Assembly: GCA_002449265.1 (NCBI GenBank)
Contig: DKCV01000017.1
Location: 1-27,520 of the forward strand
DNA from: Caryophanales bacterium UBA6865
Lineage (GTDB): Bacteria; Bacillota_I; Bacilli_A; RFN20; CAG-826
Reading direction: 5' to 3'
Length of the DNA stretch: 27,520 nt
The notes under the pieces were generated by a model. The model did not search any database, was not told where the DNA came from, and saw only the letters and a program-made list of their open reading frames with translations. The position numbers and the translations under genes are program-made. Positions 8,467-16,028 of this stretch are shown one piece after another. Each line of letters opens with the position of its first letter. Within the stretch, counting starts at the first letter, position 1.

Positions 8467-9021
8467 ATGTCATTCACTTTTAATAAAACCGATATCGAAG
8501 GCGTTTATATTATCGAACCAAAATGCTTTGGTGATGATAGAGGCTACTTCATGGAAACTTATCAAAAAGATGAGTTTGATAAAGCTGGCTTAAGCTACAA
8601 TTTTGTTCAATCAAATCAAAGCAAATCCCATAAAGGCGTATTACGTGGCCTTCATTTTCAAACAAGAAAGCCGCAAGCCAAACTAGTTCGAGTTGTAGAA
8701 GGTGAAGTCTATGACGTTGCGGTTGATTTACGGAAAGATTCCCCAACTTATGGCAAATATGTCGGTGTCGTTCTTTCTAGTGAAAACCACAAGATGTTTA
8801 TGATTCCAAAAGGATTTGCGCATGGCTTTGTTGTATTAAGCGACACTGCGATTTTCGAATACCAAGTCGATGATGTTTATGACCCAGGGCACGAAGGCGG
8901 GATTATGTGGAACGACCCTGATATTAATATCAAATGGCCGTATTTTGGTGAGTTGGACTTGTCAGAAAAAGATAAACATCACCCAAGTTTGAAAGAATCT
9001 AAGGTTGAGTTTAATTTATGA
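8467..9021 (+). CDS. rmlC: dTDP-4-dehydrorhamnose 3,5-epimerase
   Basis: Third enzyme of dTDP-L-rhamnose synthesis, epimerising C3 and C5 of dTDP-4-keto-6-deoxyglucose. The 184-residue cupin has RGLHFQ with the catalytic His (about residue 62), KLVRVVEGEVYDVAVDLRK, IPKGFAHGFVVLSD, the FEYQVDDVYDP segment and NDPDINIKWP, all hallmark RmlC blocks in order. Length is as expected. It starts 2 nt after rmlA stops. Its TGA stop overlaps the next ATG as ATGA, so translational coupling is likely. Confidence 0.96.
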   Translation: MSFTFNKTDIEGVYIIEPKCFGDDRGYFMETYQKDEFDKAGLSYNFVQSNQSKSHKGVLRGLHFQTRKPQAKLVRVVEGEVYDVAVDLRKDSPTYGKYVGVVLSSENHKMFMIPKGFAHGFVVLSDTAIFEYQVDDVYDPGHEGGIMWNDPDINIKWPYFGELDLSEKDKHHPSLKESKVEFNL

Positions 9022-9878
9022 GAGTTTTAGTGACCGGAGCGAACGGGTATATTGGATCTAAAGTCGTTCGTCAACTATGCGATTTAAATGTAGAAGTTAT
9101 TGCTACGGACTTTTCAAATAACCATATTGATTCTAGAGCATTGTTTATTCAAGATGATTTGTTTTCGCTTGTGAATTATGAAGGCTCGTTGACTGAACAT
9201 TTTCATTGTCCTGATGTTTGTCTTCACTTGGCTTGGAGAGATGGGTTTGTTCATAACTCTGACAAACATATGGGCGATTTGTCTTCGCATTATCTATTTT
9301 TAAAGAGATTAATTGATGAAGGCATTCCTCAAGTTGCTGTGATGGGTTCCATGCACGAAGTCGGTTATTATGAAGGCGAAATTAACGATAATACGCCTTG
9401 CAATCCTGTTTCAATGTATGGAATTGCGAAGAACGCGCTTCGCCAATCCGTAGAATTGTATTCGAAGAATCATGATTGCCGCTTTTTATGGCTAAGAGGA
9501 TTTTATATCTATGGAGAAGATGATTTTGGGAATTCGATTTTTTGTAAAATTCGTAAAGCGGCAAAGGAAGGGCAAAAAACATTTCCGTTCACAACGGGCA
9601 CGAACAAGTACGATTTTATGAGCGTCGATGACCTTGCAAAGCAAATTAGCTTTGCCGTTATTCAAAAACAAGTGTTAGGCATCGTTAATGTCTGCTCTGG
9701 AAAACCTGTATCATTAAAAGACCAAGTTGAGTGGTATATACACAAAAACAATCTGCCGATTGTTCTTGATTACGGTAAGTTTCCAGATCGGCCATACGAT
9801 TCGCCCTGCATTTATGGTGATCCTTCGAAGATTCGGAAGATTATAGATAATTTTGAAAAAAAGAAGGTGTGTTTATGA
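9018..9878 (+). CDS. NAD(P)-dependent epimerase/dehydratase (extended SDR), possible nucleotide-sugar 4-reductase
   Basis: A 286-residue Rossmann-fold SDR. The N-terminal GANGYIGSK loop binds NAD(P); MGSMHEVGYYEG supplies the Ser region and SMYGIAKNAL the Tyr-x3-Lys pair (YGIAK). It is inserted between rmlC and rmlB with ATGA overlaps at both ends, so its product probably acts on the same dTDP-sugar. A 4-reductase giving a second dTDP-6-deoxyhexose (for example 6-deoxy-L-talose) from the RmlC product is a reasonable guess, since RmlD is also encoded here. An epimerase on another sugar is equally open. The SDR family call is firm, the substrate is not. Confidence 0.8.
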   Translation: MRVLVTGANGYIGSKVVRQLCDLNVEVIATDFSNNHIDSRALFIQDDLFSLVNYEGSLTEHFHCPDVCLHLAWRDGFVHNSDKHMGDLSSHYLFLKRLIDEGIPQVAVMGSMHEVGYYEGEINDNTPCNPVSMYGIAKNALRQSVELYSKNHDCRFLWLRGFYIYGEDDFGNSIFCKIRKAAKEGQKTFPFTTGTNKYDFMSVDDLAKQISFAVIQKQVLGIVNVCSGKPVSLKDQVEWYIHKNNLPIVLDYGKFPDRPYDSPCIYGDPSKIRKIIDNFEKKKVCL

Positions 9879-10888
9879 AATTCTTAGTTACAGGTGGAGC
9901 GGGCTTTATTGGGGGAAATTTCCTCCATACGATGGTTAATCGGTATCCTAATGACCAATATGTTTGTGTTGACGCTTTGACATACGCAGGCAACATGGAG
10001 ACGCTTGAGCCAATTTTAAAAGAACCAAATTTTAAATTCGTTCACGCTAATATTTGCGATAGAGAGACGATTTATAAGCTTTTTGAAGAAGAACATTTTG
10101 ATTATGTGATTAATTTCGCTGCAGAAAGCCATGTTGATCGTTCTATTTCTAACCCAACAATATTCCTAGAGACAAACATCATTGGTACGTCCGTTTTAAT
10201 GGATGCGTGCAGGAAATACGGGATTAAACGTTATCATCAAGTGAGCACAGACGAGGTTTATGGGGATTTGCCTCTTGATCGACCAGATTTATTCTTCACT
10301 GAGAATACTCCTCTTCATACTTCTAGCCCCTATAGTGCTTCAAAGGCTTCTGCTGATTTACTCGTTATGGCGTACCACAGGACTTTTGGTTTACCAGTCA
10401 CAATTTCTAGATGTTCGAACAATTACGGCCCATATCAATTCCCAGAGAAATTAATTCCTTTAATGATTCAAAAAGCTAGTAGAAACGAGTCTCTACCAGT
10501 TTATGGTAATGGAGCGAATGTGCGTGATTGGCTTTATGTAGGCGATCACAACAACGCGATTGATTTGATCGTTCGTCAAGGAAAAGACGGCGAAGTCTAT
10601 AACATCGGTGGTCATAATGAAAGAAGTAACCTTCAAGTTGTTAAAACAGTCCTTAAGGTTTTAGGAAAACCAGAGTCTTTGATTACTTACGTGAAAGATA
10701 GGCCTGGGCATGACCGTCGGTACGCGATGGACCCAACGAAAGTTGAAACCGAATTAGGATGGAAACCAACCTATAATTTCGAAACTGGCATTATTCCGAC
10801 CATTGAATGGAATCTTAAGAATCAAGAATGGTTGAAACATGTTGAAACTGGCGAGTATATGAAATGGATGGAAAGATATGAAAGATAA
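9875..10888 (+). CDS. rmlB: dTDP-glucose 4,6-dehydratase
   Basis: Converts dTDP-glucose to dTDP-4-keto-6-deoxyglucose, using bound NAD+. The 337-residue protein has GGAGFIGGNF, NFAAESHVDRSI, STDEVYGDLP with the active-site Thr-Asp-Glu, and YSASKASADLLV with Tyr-x3-Lys, followed by RCSNNYGPYQFPEKLIPL. These are textbook RmlB blocks. ATG 9875 is preferred over the GTG at 9869 because AAGAAGG (9861-9867) is spaced 7 nt from it and the family begins MKFLVTGG. It overlaps the SDR upstream by 4 nt and the glycosyltransferase downstream by 11 nt. Confidence 0.96.
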   Translation: MKFLVTGGAGFIGGNFLHTMVNRYPNDQYVCVDALTYAGNMETLEPILKEPNFKFVHANICDRETIYKLFEEEHFDYVINFAAESHVDRSISNPTIFLETNIIGTSVLMDACRKYGIKRYHQVSTDEVYGDLPLDRPDLFFTENTPLHTSSPYSASKASADLLVMAYHRTFGLPVTISRCSNNYGPYQFPEKLIPLMIQKASRNESLPVYGNGANVRDWLYVGDHNNAIDLIVRQGKDGEVYNIGGHNERSNLQVVKTVLKVLGKPESLITYVKDRPGHDRRYAMDPTKVETELGWKPTYNFETGIIPTIEWNLKNQEWLKHVETGEYMKWMERYER

Positions 10889-11609
10889 GGATTTCGTTTC
10901 GTTCATTTGCCCCACAAATGATGAAACTATTTACCAAAAGTGGCTTTTGCCTTCTTTACAAAAACAGAAGAATCAGAATTTCGAAAATATTTTGGTAAAT
11001 ACAAACGAAACACATTTTGATAGTGCTGCAGAGGCTCTTAATTTTGGTGTGTCTAAAGCTAAGGGAAACATTTTAGTTTTTCTACATCATGATGTTGAAC
11101 TTCTCAATGCTTCCTTTGTTGATGAATTAATAGATTTCTCTAATCGTGAAACATTTGGAATTGCAGGGGTTGCTGGAACTGAAGCCTCGGGGAAGCGATG
11201 CGTTTATTCGTCTGTAACGATGGGTCCAAACCACATACAAGCTGGTCAGAAAATTGATAAAGTAATGGAATGTGGAACTTTGGATGAATGCCTCTTTATT
11301 ATAAAGAAAGAAAACTTTACACAATTTGATGTTCTTGGCAAAACATGGCATTTTTATGCGGTTGACTATTCTTTGAAATGCCATGAAAACAATCAAAGAG
11401 TGTTGCTATTTCCTTTACCAATTTATCATGTATCGCCTGGCTATTCGTTAAATAAGAATTATTTTGATTATGTAAAAGTGTTAGCAAAGAAATATCCATC
11501 AATAAAGATTATCAGGACCACGATGGGCACGTTTAAGAACAATGCCTTCCTAGGTTTTTATTTGTTTCTTAAAAAGGTGAAACTTACCTTTTTCAAATTT
11601 CGTGGATAA
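10878..11609 (+). CDS. Glycosyltransferase-like protein (GT2-related)
   Basis: A 243-residue protein with a GT-A-like start, FVSFICPTNDETIYQKWLLPSL, a middle with EALNFGVSKAKGNILVFLHHDVELL (HHDVE resembles the metal-binding DxD region), and IAGVAGTEASG. This pattern is seen in small GT2-related proteins that handle their substrate with a single domain. No membrane segment is evident. The start overlaps the end of rmlB, placing it in the rmlA operon, so a dTDP-6-deoxyhexose donor is likely by context. The last ~40 residues are basic and hydrophobic and could sit at the membrane surface. It may be the transferase for rhamnose or for the product of the extra SDR. Confidence 0.7.
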   Translation: MKDKDFVSFICPTNDETIYQKWLLPSLQKQKNQNFENILVNTNETHFDSAAEALNFGVSKAKGNILVFLHHDVELLNASFVDELIDFSNRETFGIAGVAGTEASGKRCVYSSVTMGPNHIQAGQKIDKVMECGTLDECLFIIKKENFTQFDVLGKTWHFYAVDYSLKCHENNQRVLLFPLPIYHVSPGYSLNKNYFDYVKVLAKKYPSIKIIRTTMGTFKNNAFLGFYLFLKKVKLTFFKFRG

Positions 11610-11721
11610 TTCAAAAACAAAATTATTAAGAGCCTTCTTACAAAATTGCTGAGGTCTATTAAACACAAAAGATATATATGACACCAAAGCTATACTGATT
11701 TTGCGGAAGTGAGTTGTTATT

Positions 11722-11745
11722 TATAATAAGGAAGACAATTGTCTT
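11722..11745 (+). promoter_or_regulatory. rmlD promoter with palindrome at the transcription start
   Basis: A perfect TATAAT lies at 11722-11727, and the poor -35 TTGCGG is only 15 bp upstream. Directly downstream, AAGACAATTGTCTT (11732-11745) is a perfect 14-bp palindrome falling on the predicted start point and ending 13 nt before the rmlD ATG. It could be a repressor operator or an early mRNA hairpin. Confidence 0.45.
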
Positions 11746-11758
11746 AATTCGATAAATT

Positions 11759-12646
11759 ATGGTTACAAAAGAATCTAAAATATTAGTTACTGGCTCAAAT
11801 GGCCAATTAGGTTACGATTGTGTTAGAGAACTAAAAGAAAGAGGATTTGTTAATGTTTTAGGCATTGATAGGGCAGAACTAGATATTACGAATGAATTGG
11901 CTACGAAAGAATTCATTCGAGATTATCGACCGGAAATCGTAATGCATAACGCCGCTTGGACTGCCGTGGATAAAGCGGAGCAAATGCCTGAAGCGGTTTA
12001 TGCTGTTAATGCATTGGGTCCTAAATATATTGCCGAAGCGTGCAAAGAAATCGGCGCCGCTATGTTTTATATATCGACCGATTATGTCTTCAATGGCAAA
12101 GGGACGAGACCTTTTGAAGTTAACGATCCGAAAGACGGTCTTTCTGTTTATGGAAAAACTAAGAGCCAAGGCGAAGATTTCGTTATGTCCATCTTAAAAG
12201 AATTTTTTATCATTCGTATAAGCTGGGCATTTGGTTCGAATGGCAATAACTTTATTAAAACCATGTTAAAACTTGCTGAAAACCACAAGAGACTTAATGT
12301 GGTTAATGACCAAATTGGATCACCTACTTACACATATGATTTATCCAAGTTAATGTGCGATATGATGATTACAGATAAATACGGAGTTTATCACGCTACG
12401 AATGAGGGGTTTTGCAGTTGGGCGGAATTTGCCAATTATATTTTTGAGATTTGTGGCAAAGACACGATTGTGAATCCAATCACTACGGAATCATACAAAA
12501 AAATAGTGCCAGGTCAGGCAATTAGACCTTTGAATTCTCGGCTCTCAAAAGCAAGCCTTGATAATGCTGGATTCAAAAGATTGCCACATTGGAAAAACGC
12601 GACGATGCGCTACCTCAAAGCAATGATGAGTGGATTGAAACATTAA
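11759..12646 (+). CDS. rmlD: dTDP-4-dehydrorhamnose reductase
   Basis: Last step of dTDP-L-rhamnose synthesis, NAD(P)H reduction of the 4-keto group. The 295-residue SDR has LVTGSNGQLGYD at the N-terminus, a LDITN segment, HNAAWTAVDKAE, YISTDYVFNGKG and the YGKTKSQGED catalytic Tyr-x3-Lys block, all RmlD features. It is separated from rmlA-C-B by 149 bp and has its own TATAAT box, so it may be expressed apart from the other rml genes. No adjacent Shine-Dalgarno site is visible before the ATG. Confidence 0.95.
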   Translation: MVTKESKILVTGSNGQLGYDCVRELKERGFVNVLGIDRAELDITNELATKEFIRDYRPEIVMHNAAWTAVDKAEQMPEAVYAVNALGPKYIAEACKEIGAAMFYISTDYVFNGKGTRPFEVNDPKDGLSVYGKTKSQGEDFVMSILKEFFIIRISWAFGSNGNNFIKTMLKLAENHKRLNVVNDQIGSPTYTYDLSKLMCDMMITDKYGVYHATNEGFCSWAEFANYIFEICGKDTIVNPITTESYKKIVPGQAIRPLNSRLSKASLDNAGFKRLPHWKNATMRYLKAMMSGLKH

Positions 12647-12740
12647 ACAAGTAATGGGGCTGGTGCTGATTCGGATAAAACGAAATTTCTACGGATTTAT
12701 AATTGAAAGCATTTTTCCAAACTACAAACTACGTTGAACT

Positions 12741-12865
12741 AGAACCGATATATGCGGATAATCATCTTACGAGAAAATTGGATTGTGATAATTTAACATT
12801 TGAATTTCTAGTTATTCGTGATTCTTGCTTGCAAATTTAGAACGTTGATAAAAGCTATCGGTTCT
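12741..12865. repeat. Spaced 10-bp inverted repeat in the rmlD-wzx gap
   Basis: AGAACCGATA at 12741-12750 and its exact complement TATCGGTTCT at 12856-12865 bracket 105 bp of AT-rich DNA without an open frame. ACGTTGA also occurs near both arms. It could be a small element remnant. I see nothing else in the 12647-12930 gap. Confidence 0.3.
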
Positions 12866-12930
12866 TATGTAAACGACAGTCATCCTGCTCCACTCGATAA
12901 ATAGAAAGGAAAATTACAAAACTCCTTGTT

Positions 12931-14382
12931 ATGGAACTTCAAGAAAAGAAACGTGCATTTAAAGACATTTTTTTAGTCGCTCTTAGCAATATCGTTGGTA
13001 TTCTATGCAGTTTATTAACTGGGTTTGTAATTCCTAGAATTTTAGGCGTTCAGGAATACGGATACTTTAAAACTTTCACTTTATATGCGGGATATATTGG
13101 TTTATTTCATTTTGGTTTTTGCGATGGGATTCAACTTATTTTCGCTGGTAAAAAATACGATGAGTTAAACAAACAAAAATTTGTTACATATACTCGTTTT
13201 TTCATTGTGTTCGAAGCAATAGTTGCACTCATTGTTGCTTTGGTTTCTTTGTTTTCCCTTCAAGGTAATTACAAATTTATTTTTCTTTGTATTTCAGTTA
13301 ATTTGATCCTCCAAAATGTAATGACTTATTACCAATATGTGCTCCAATGCACGCAACGCTTTAAAGAATATTCTTTCAAAAATGTAGTCTATTCTGTATT
13401 GACGGCGTTAGGCGTTATTGGCATGTGGGTTATATATAAATATGGCGATTCCGCGCTTGTTACCTTTAAGACTTACGTCATAATTTTGCTGGTTGTCTAT
13501 TTTATTATGACGGCTTGGTTTATTCTCAAATATAGAGATATAACATTTGGGAAAGGGGCTCCTTTTAAAGACACTTGGGCAGATATTCGAAAGTGCTTTG
13601 TTCTTGGGTTTCCTTTGCTAGTTGCCAATTTGTGCAGCGGTCTGATTCTTAATTTTGATAGTCAATTTGTCAATTTATATTTTTCCAACGAAACTTATGC
13701 CATTTATGCTTTTGCTTATAGCGTTTTAGGGATGGCAACGCGGCTAATTTCCGCTGTAACGATTGTTATCTACCCAATTATAAAAAATAGTTCTCTTGAG
13801 AAATTGAAAGATAATTATCATGTTTTGGTGTTGATCTTGTTGATTTTCGTTTTTGGCTGCCTAGCTTTATATTACCCACTAGTCCCAGTTGTTTATTGGT
13901 TTTTGCCTAAATATACAGGGTCTCTTGTTATCTTTAGGATTATTCTTCCGGGTCTTGTTTTGTCGTCTGTTGTTAGTGTAATTATTCAAAATTATTACAA
14001 GTCGCTTGGAAAACCGGGCTTGTTCTTCGTGTTTAGCGCAATCACCTTAGTGGTTTCCATCGGCCTTAATTTTGCCGCCTACTATTTGTTCAAAACTACA
14101 GAAGCAATATCTTGGGCCTCAATTGTCACATTGCTTTTATATTATTTTCTTACCCAAGGACCGCTTGTCCGCAAGGTTAAAGTCGAATGGAAGAAAAATA
14201 CTGCTTATATTCTCTTGATGATGGTGTGCTTTTATCTTTGCTTTTTAATTCAAAGGAACTGGCTAAGTTTTATTGTATATGTAGTGTCTTTCTTACTTTT
14301 GACCTTTACTTTCTATCAAAAAGAAATTAGTCTTTCGCTTACAAAAATAAAGGCAGCTCGGGGGATTGATAAAAAGATTTAG
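12931..14382 (+). CDS. wzx: Wzx-type polysaccharide flippase (MOP/PST family)
   Basis: Expected to flip the undecaprenyl-linked repeat unit across the cytoplasmic membrane. The 483-residue protein is hydrophobic throughout with about 12-14 predicted helices. It opens with LVALSNIVGILCSLLTGFVIPRILGVQEYGYFKTF, which has the start and PR-x-LG-x-xEYG pattern usual in Wzx/PST proteins. The stretch CFVLGFPLLVANLCSGLI begins the second half of the internal repeat. The nearest Shine-Dalgarno-like AAAGGA (12904-12909) is 21 nt from the ATG and can pair with TCCTT just before it, so the start may be regulated or slightly wrong. It stands alone, with gaps on both sides. Confidence 0.88.
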   Translation: MELQEKKRAFKDIFLVALSNIVGILCSLLTGFVIPRILGVQEYGYFKTFTLYAGYIGLFHFGFCDGIQLIFAGKKYDELNKQKFVTYTRFFIVFEAIVALIVALVSLFSLQGNYKFIFLCISVNLILQNVMTYYQYVLQCTQRFKEYSFKNVVYSVLTALGVIGMWVIYKYGDSALVTFKTYVIILLVVYFIMTAWFILKYRDITFGKGAPFKDTWADIRKCFVLGFPLLVANLCSGLILNFDSQFVNLYFSNETYAIYAFAYSVLGMATRLISAVTIVIYPIIKNSSLEKLKDNYHVLVLILLIFVFGCLALYYPLVPVVYWFLPKYTGSLVIFRIILPGLVLSSVVSVIIQNYYKSLGKPGLFFVFSAITLVVSIGLNFAAYYLFKTTEAISWASIVTLLLYYFLTQGPLVRKVKVEWKKNTAYILLMMVCFYLCFLIQRNWLSFIVYVVSFLLLTFTFYQKEISLSLTKIKAARGIDKKI

Positions 14383-14412
14383 TCATTCAAAGCACCTTCA
14401 TTTTCAAATATC

Positions 14413-14445
14413 GCACTAAACCGAAAGTGCCACGATTTGTTTTTA
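14413..14445 (+). terminator. Weak terminator-like hairpin after wzx
   Basis: GCACT (14413-14417) pairs with AGTGC (14426-14430), and a T-rich stretch follows at 14436-14447. The stem is only 5 bp and the T run is displaced, so the call is weak. Confidence 0.3.
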
Positions 14446-14456
14446 TTAATTCGTTC
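14442..14456. repeat. Imperfect target duplication, left copy, of the 14457-14882 element
   Basis: This 15-bp sequence (TTTATTAAT then TCGTTC) matches 14883-14897 at 13 of 15 positions and directly abuts the element's left inverted repeat. Confidence 0.6.
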
Positions 14457-14882
14457 TGTCACTACGACGTAATTTATTTTCACCTCATTGTTTTCTTAAA
14501 ATAGTCATCTTTCTCCATGGGTGATTTGGTCCTGGCTTCCAGGCCGGTCTCTCGTTTTTCTTCTGCCCGTTTTCGACTTCGACCGTGTCCCAGATTTTCC
14601 CTTCGTGGACGGCGACGGTTTTCCTGGAAAGGGTTACGTAAACGTCAATCTCCTCTTTCGGCGGAACAAGGGCTATGGCCCCACGCCGTCCACTAGCTGG
14701 AGCCTCTTTCCTAGAAATGATATTGCCGAGCCGCTAGTTGCAGCCCTCGAGGGAGATGCCGGCGATTGCCTTTTTGACCGCGGATTCGCCGTATTTGCTG
14801 CCCAATTCCTTCACATTGACGCCTTCCTTGACGGAACGATACCCAGGGGAGCTGCCCGGAAGCAAATTACGTCATAATGACA
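14457..14882 (-). mobile_element. Internally deleted IS (MITE-like), probably IS1202-type, 426 bp
   Basis: The ends are a 19-bp inverted repeat with 17 matches: TGTCACTACGACGTAATTT at 14457-14475 against the complement of 14864-14882. They are flanked by a 15-bp imperfect direct repeat. Inside is GC-rich DNA unlike its neighbours. The left part encodes, on the minus strand, the C-terminal end of a transposase-like protein. The right part is another short open stretch that could be its N-terminal end (YRSVKEG... KELGSKYGES). So both element ends survive around a large internal deletion. Long target duplications and the C-terminal HPWRK motif fit my memory of the IS1202/ISNCY group; family placement is tentative. 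Confidence 0.65.
14485..14740 (-). pseudogene. C-terminal remnant of a transposase-like gene
   Basis: Read leftward from an in-frame TAG near 14740, the frame is open for about 84 codons and stops at TGA (14485-14487), just inside the left inverted repeat. The residues include VPPKEEIDVYVTLSRKTVAV, HEGKIWDTVEVENG, PAWKPGPNHPWRKM and a short basic end. The reading frame on the opposite strand is longer (14521-14877) but has no recognisable features. The piece has no start codon context and is cut off from its N-terminus, so it cannot be a working gene. Confidence 0.6.
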
Positions 14883-14897
14883 TTTATTAATGCATTC
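14883..14897. repeat. Imperfect target duplication, right copy
   Basis: TTTATTAAT then GCATTC, 13/15 identical to 14442-14456 and directly abutting the element's right inverted repeat. Confidence 0.6.
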
Positions 14898-14952
14898 TTT
14901 GAACGATAAAAGTGCAGTGTTACAATTTTTAGAAAAGAGGGGGTCTATATAT

Positions 14953-14985
14953 TAAAAAAGAAAAGCGGCGACTGATCACCGCTTT
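14953..14985 (-). terminator. Hairpin with T-rich flank on the minus strand
   Basis: AAAGCGG (14962-14968) pairs with CCGCTTT (14979-14985). On the minus strand the hairpin is followed by a TTTTCTTTTTT-like run, the layout of an intrinsic terminator. No minus-strand gene upstream explains it, so it may belong to an unrecognised transcript or to an element boundary. Confidence 0.45.
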
Positions 14986-14989
14986 CTTA

Positions 14990-15018
14990 CCCCACATGAT
15001 GGATAAATCCATAAGGGG
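14990..15018. other. Second stem-loop next to the 14962 hairpin
   Basis: CCCC (14990-14993) faces GGGG (15015-15018), and within them ATGGAT (14999-15004) pairs with ATCCAT (15007-15012). Together with the hairpin just before it this makes a structured block of about 60 nt in the 333-bp gap before the sugar transferase. I see no open frame in that gap. Confidence 0.4.
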
Positions 15019-15125
15019 TTAATTCCAAGTCCTCACAAATTCGATCAAATCAACACCAAATAGGTATTTTTTGTTTTCGATACGAAACTAAACTCAAAAG
15101 AAAGTTTTTTCCCTGCTAGCCAAGA

Positions 15126-15134
15126 TGCTATAAT
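15126..15134 (+). promoter_or_regulatory. Extended -10 promoter for the sugar transferase
   Basis: TGCTATAAT at 15126-15134 is a perfect extended -10. The -35 region (15106-15111, TTTTTC) is poor, as is usual for this promoter type. It gives a leader of about 75 nt in which GGCAA and TTGCC near 15159-15175 can pair. Confidence 0.6.
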
Positions 15135-15215
15135 TCCGTCACGGCAAAATTAGTAGGGGCAAGATTGTTTTGCCTTGGCTTTATGTTTGGCGTCTTCCTT
15201 TAGCGTTTATAAATT

Positions 15216-15863
15216 ATGTTGTATCCAGTGAAAAAAGTTACTTGGTTCTATTACGCGAATAAGCGTTTGTTTGATTTGTTTTGTTCTATTTTGGGGTTAG
15301 TTTTAATCGCATGGTTTTTATTAATTCTAGCGGTGCTTGTTAAAATATCGTCTAAGGGTCCAGTTCTTTTTAAAGACCATCGCATTGGGAAAAACGGAAA
15401 AGAGATTAAAGTATATAAATTCCGCAGTATGTATATCGATGCGGAAACGAATATCGATAAATATTTGACCCCTGAACAAAAAGAAACGTGGATTCGTGAA
15501 AGAAAATTAGATAACGATCCTCGTATTACCAAGATTGGTAGATTCATGAGAAAGACTTCCTTAGATGAATTGCCTCAGATTTTAAATGTAATCGGGGGTT
15601 CGTTGTCTTTGGTTGGCCCTCGTCCAATTACGGAACGTGAAATTGAAGAGCATTTCACCAAAGAACAAGCGGATATCATGCTTTCAGCAAAACCTGGTAT
15701 CACTGGGTACTGGCAAGTATATGGTAGAAGTGATGCTGATTTTGCTTCTGGAGAAAGACAAAAACTAACCCTTGAGTACTTTGAGAAACGTAGCCTTTGG
15801 CTTGATATTAAGATTTTATTTTTAACGATTCCAGCCGTTTTAAAGCATAAAGGTGCACATTAA
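15216..15863 (+). CDS. Initiating undecaprenyl-phosphate sugar phosphotransferase (bacterial sugar transferase)
   Basis: Transfers the first sugar 1-phosphate from a nucleotide sugar to undecaprenyl phosphate at the inner face of the membrane, starting repeat-unit assembly. The 215-residue protein is the short form: one N-terminal membrane hairpin (LFCSILGLVLIAWFLLILAV, residues ~22-41), then GPVLFKDHRIGKNGKEIKVYKFRSM, DPRITKIGRFMRKTSLDELPQ with the catalytic Asp-Glu, and SLVGPRPITEREIE and KPGITGYWQV. These are the diagnostic blocks of the family, and it lacks the multi-helix N-terminus of WbaP/WcaJ. It has its own promoter, and a hairpin (15879-15900) follows it. The sugar could be a hexose or N-acetylhexosamine. 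Confidence 0.93.
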   Translation: MLYPVKKVTWFYYANKRLFDLFCSILGLVLIAWFLLILAVLVKISSKGPVLFKDHRIGKNGKEIKVYKFRSMYIDAETNIDKYLTPEQKETWIRERKLDNDPRITKIGRFMRKTSLDELPQILNVIGGSLSLVGPRPITEREIEEHFTKEQADIMLSAKPGITGYWQVYGRSDADFASGERQKLTLEYFEKRSLWLDIKILFLTIPAVLKHKGAH

Positions 15864-15878
15864 TTTTCAGTTCTTTCG

Positions 15879-15900
15879 TAAGCTTTTCTCCTAAAGCTTA
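15879..15900 (+). terminator. Hairpin after the sugar transferase gene
   Basis: TAAGCTTT (15879-15886) and AAAGCTTA (15893-15900) form a perfect 8-bp stem with a 6-nt loop 16 nt after the stop. The downstream sequence is only moderately T-rich, so termination is likely but not certain. Confidence 0.45.
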
Positions 15901-15979
15901 AGGCGGTTTTGGGAGAATTTTCTTTTTCAACAATCGACCGGTTGACAGAAGTCGCCTTGGGCAATAAACTTTTTGTAAT

Positions 15980-16009
15980 TCGTAAATAACAAAATCGTAA
16001 ATAACAAAA
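15980..16009. repeat. Perfect 15-bp tandem duplication before the DUF234 ATPase gene
   Basis: TCGTAAATAACAAAA occurs twice head to tail (15980-15994 and 15995-16009), 19 bp before the ATPase start. Its unit is AT-rich and could affect promoter spacing. Confidence 0.85.
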
Positions 16010-16028
16010 ATATAGATAGGGATAGAAT

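Noticed and set aside
101..12646. UGA read as tryptophan (Mollicutes-type code)
   Set aside because: TGA ends rmlC and the SDR in tight ATGA overlaps, and tryptophan is encoded by TGG throughout.
14521..14877. 118-residue plus-strand gene
   Set aside because: No start context and no recognisable domain; the opposite strand carries the transposase-like C-terminus, so this is a shadow frame in GC-rich DNA.
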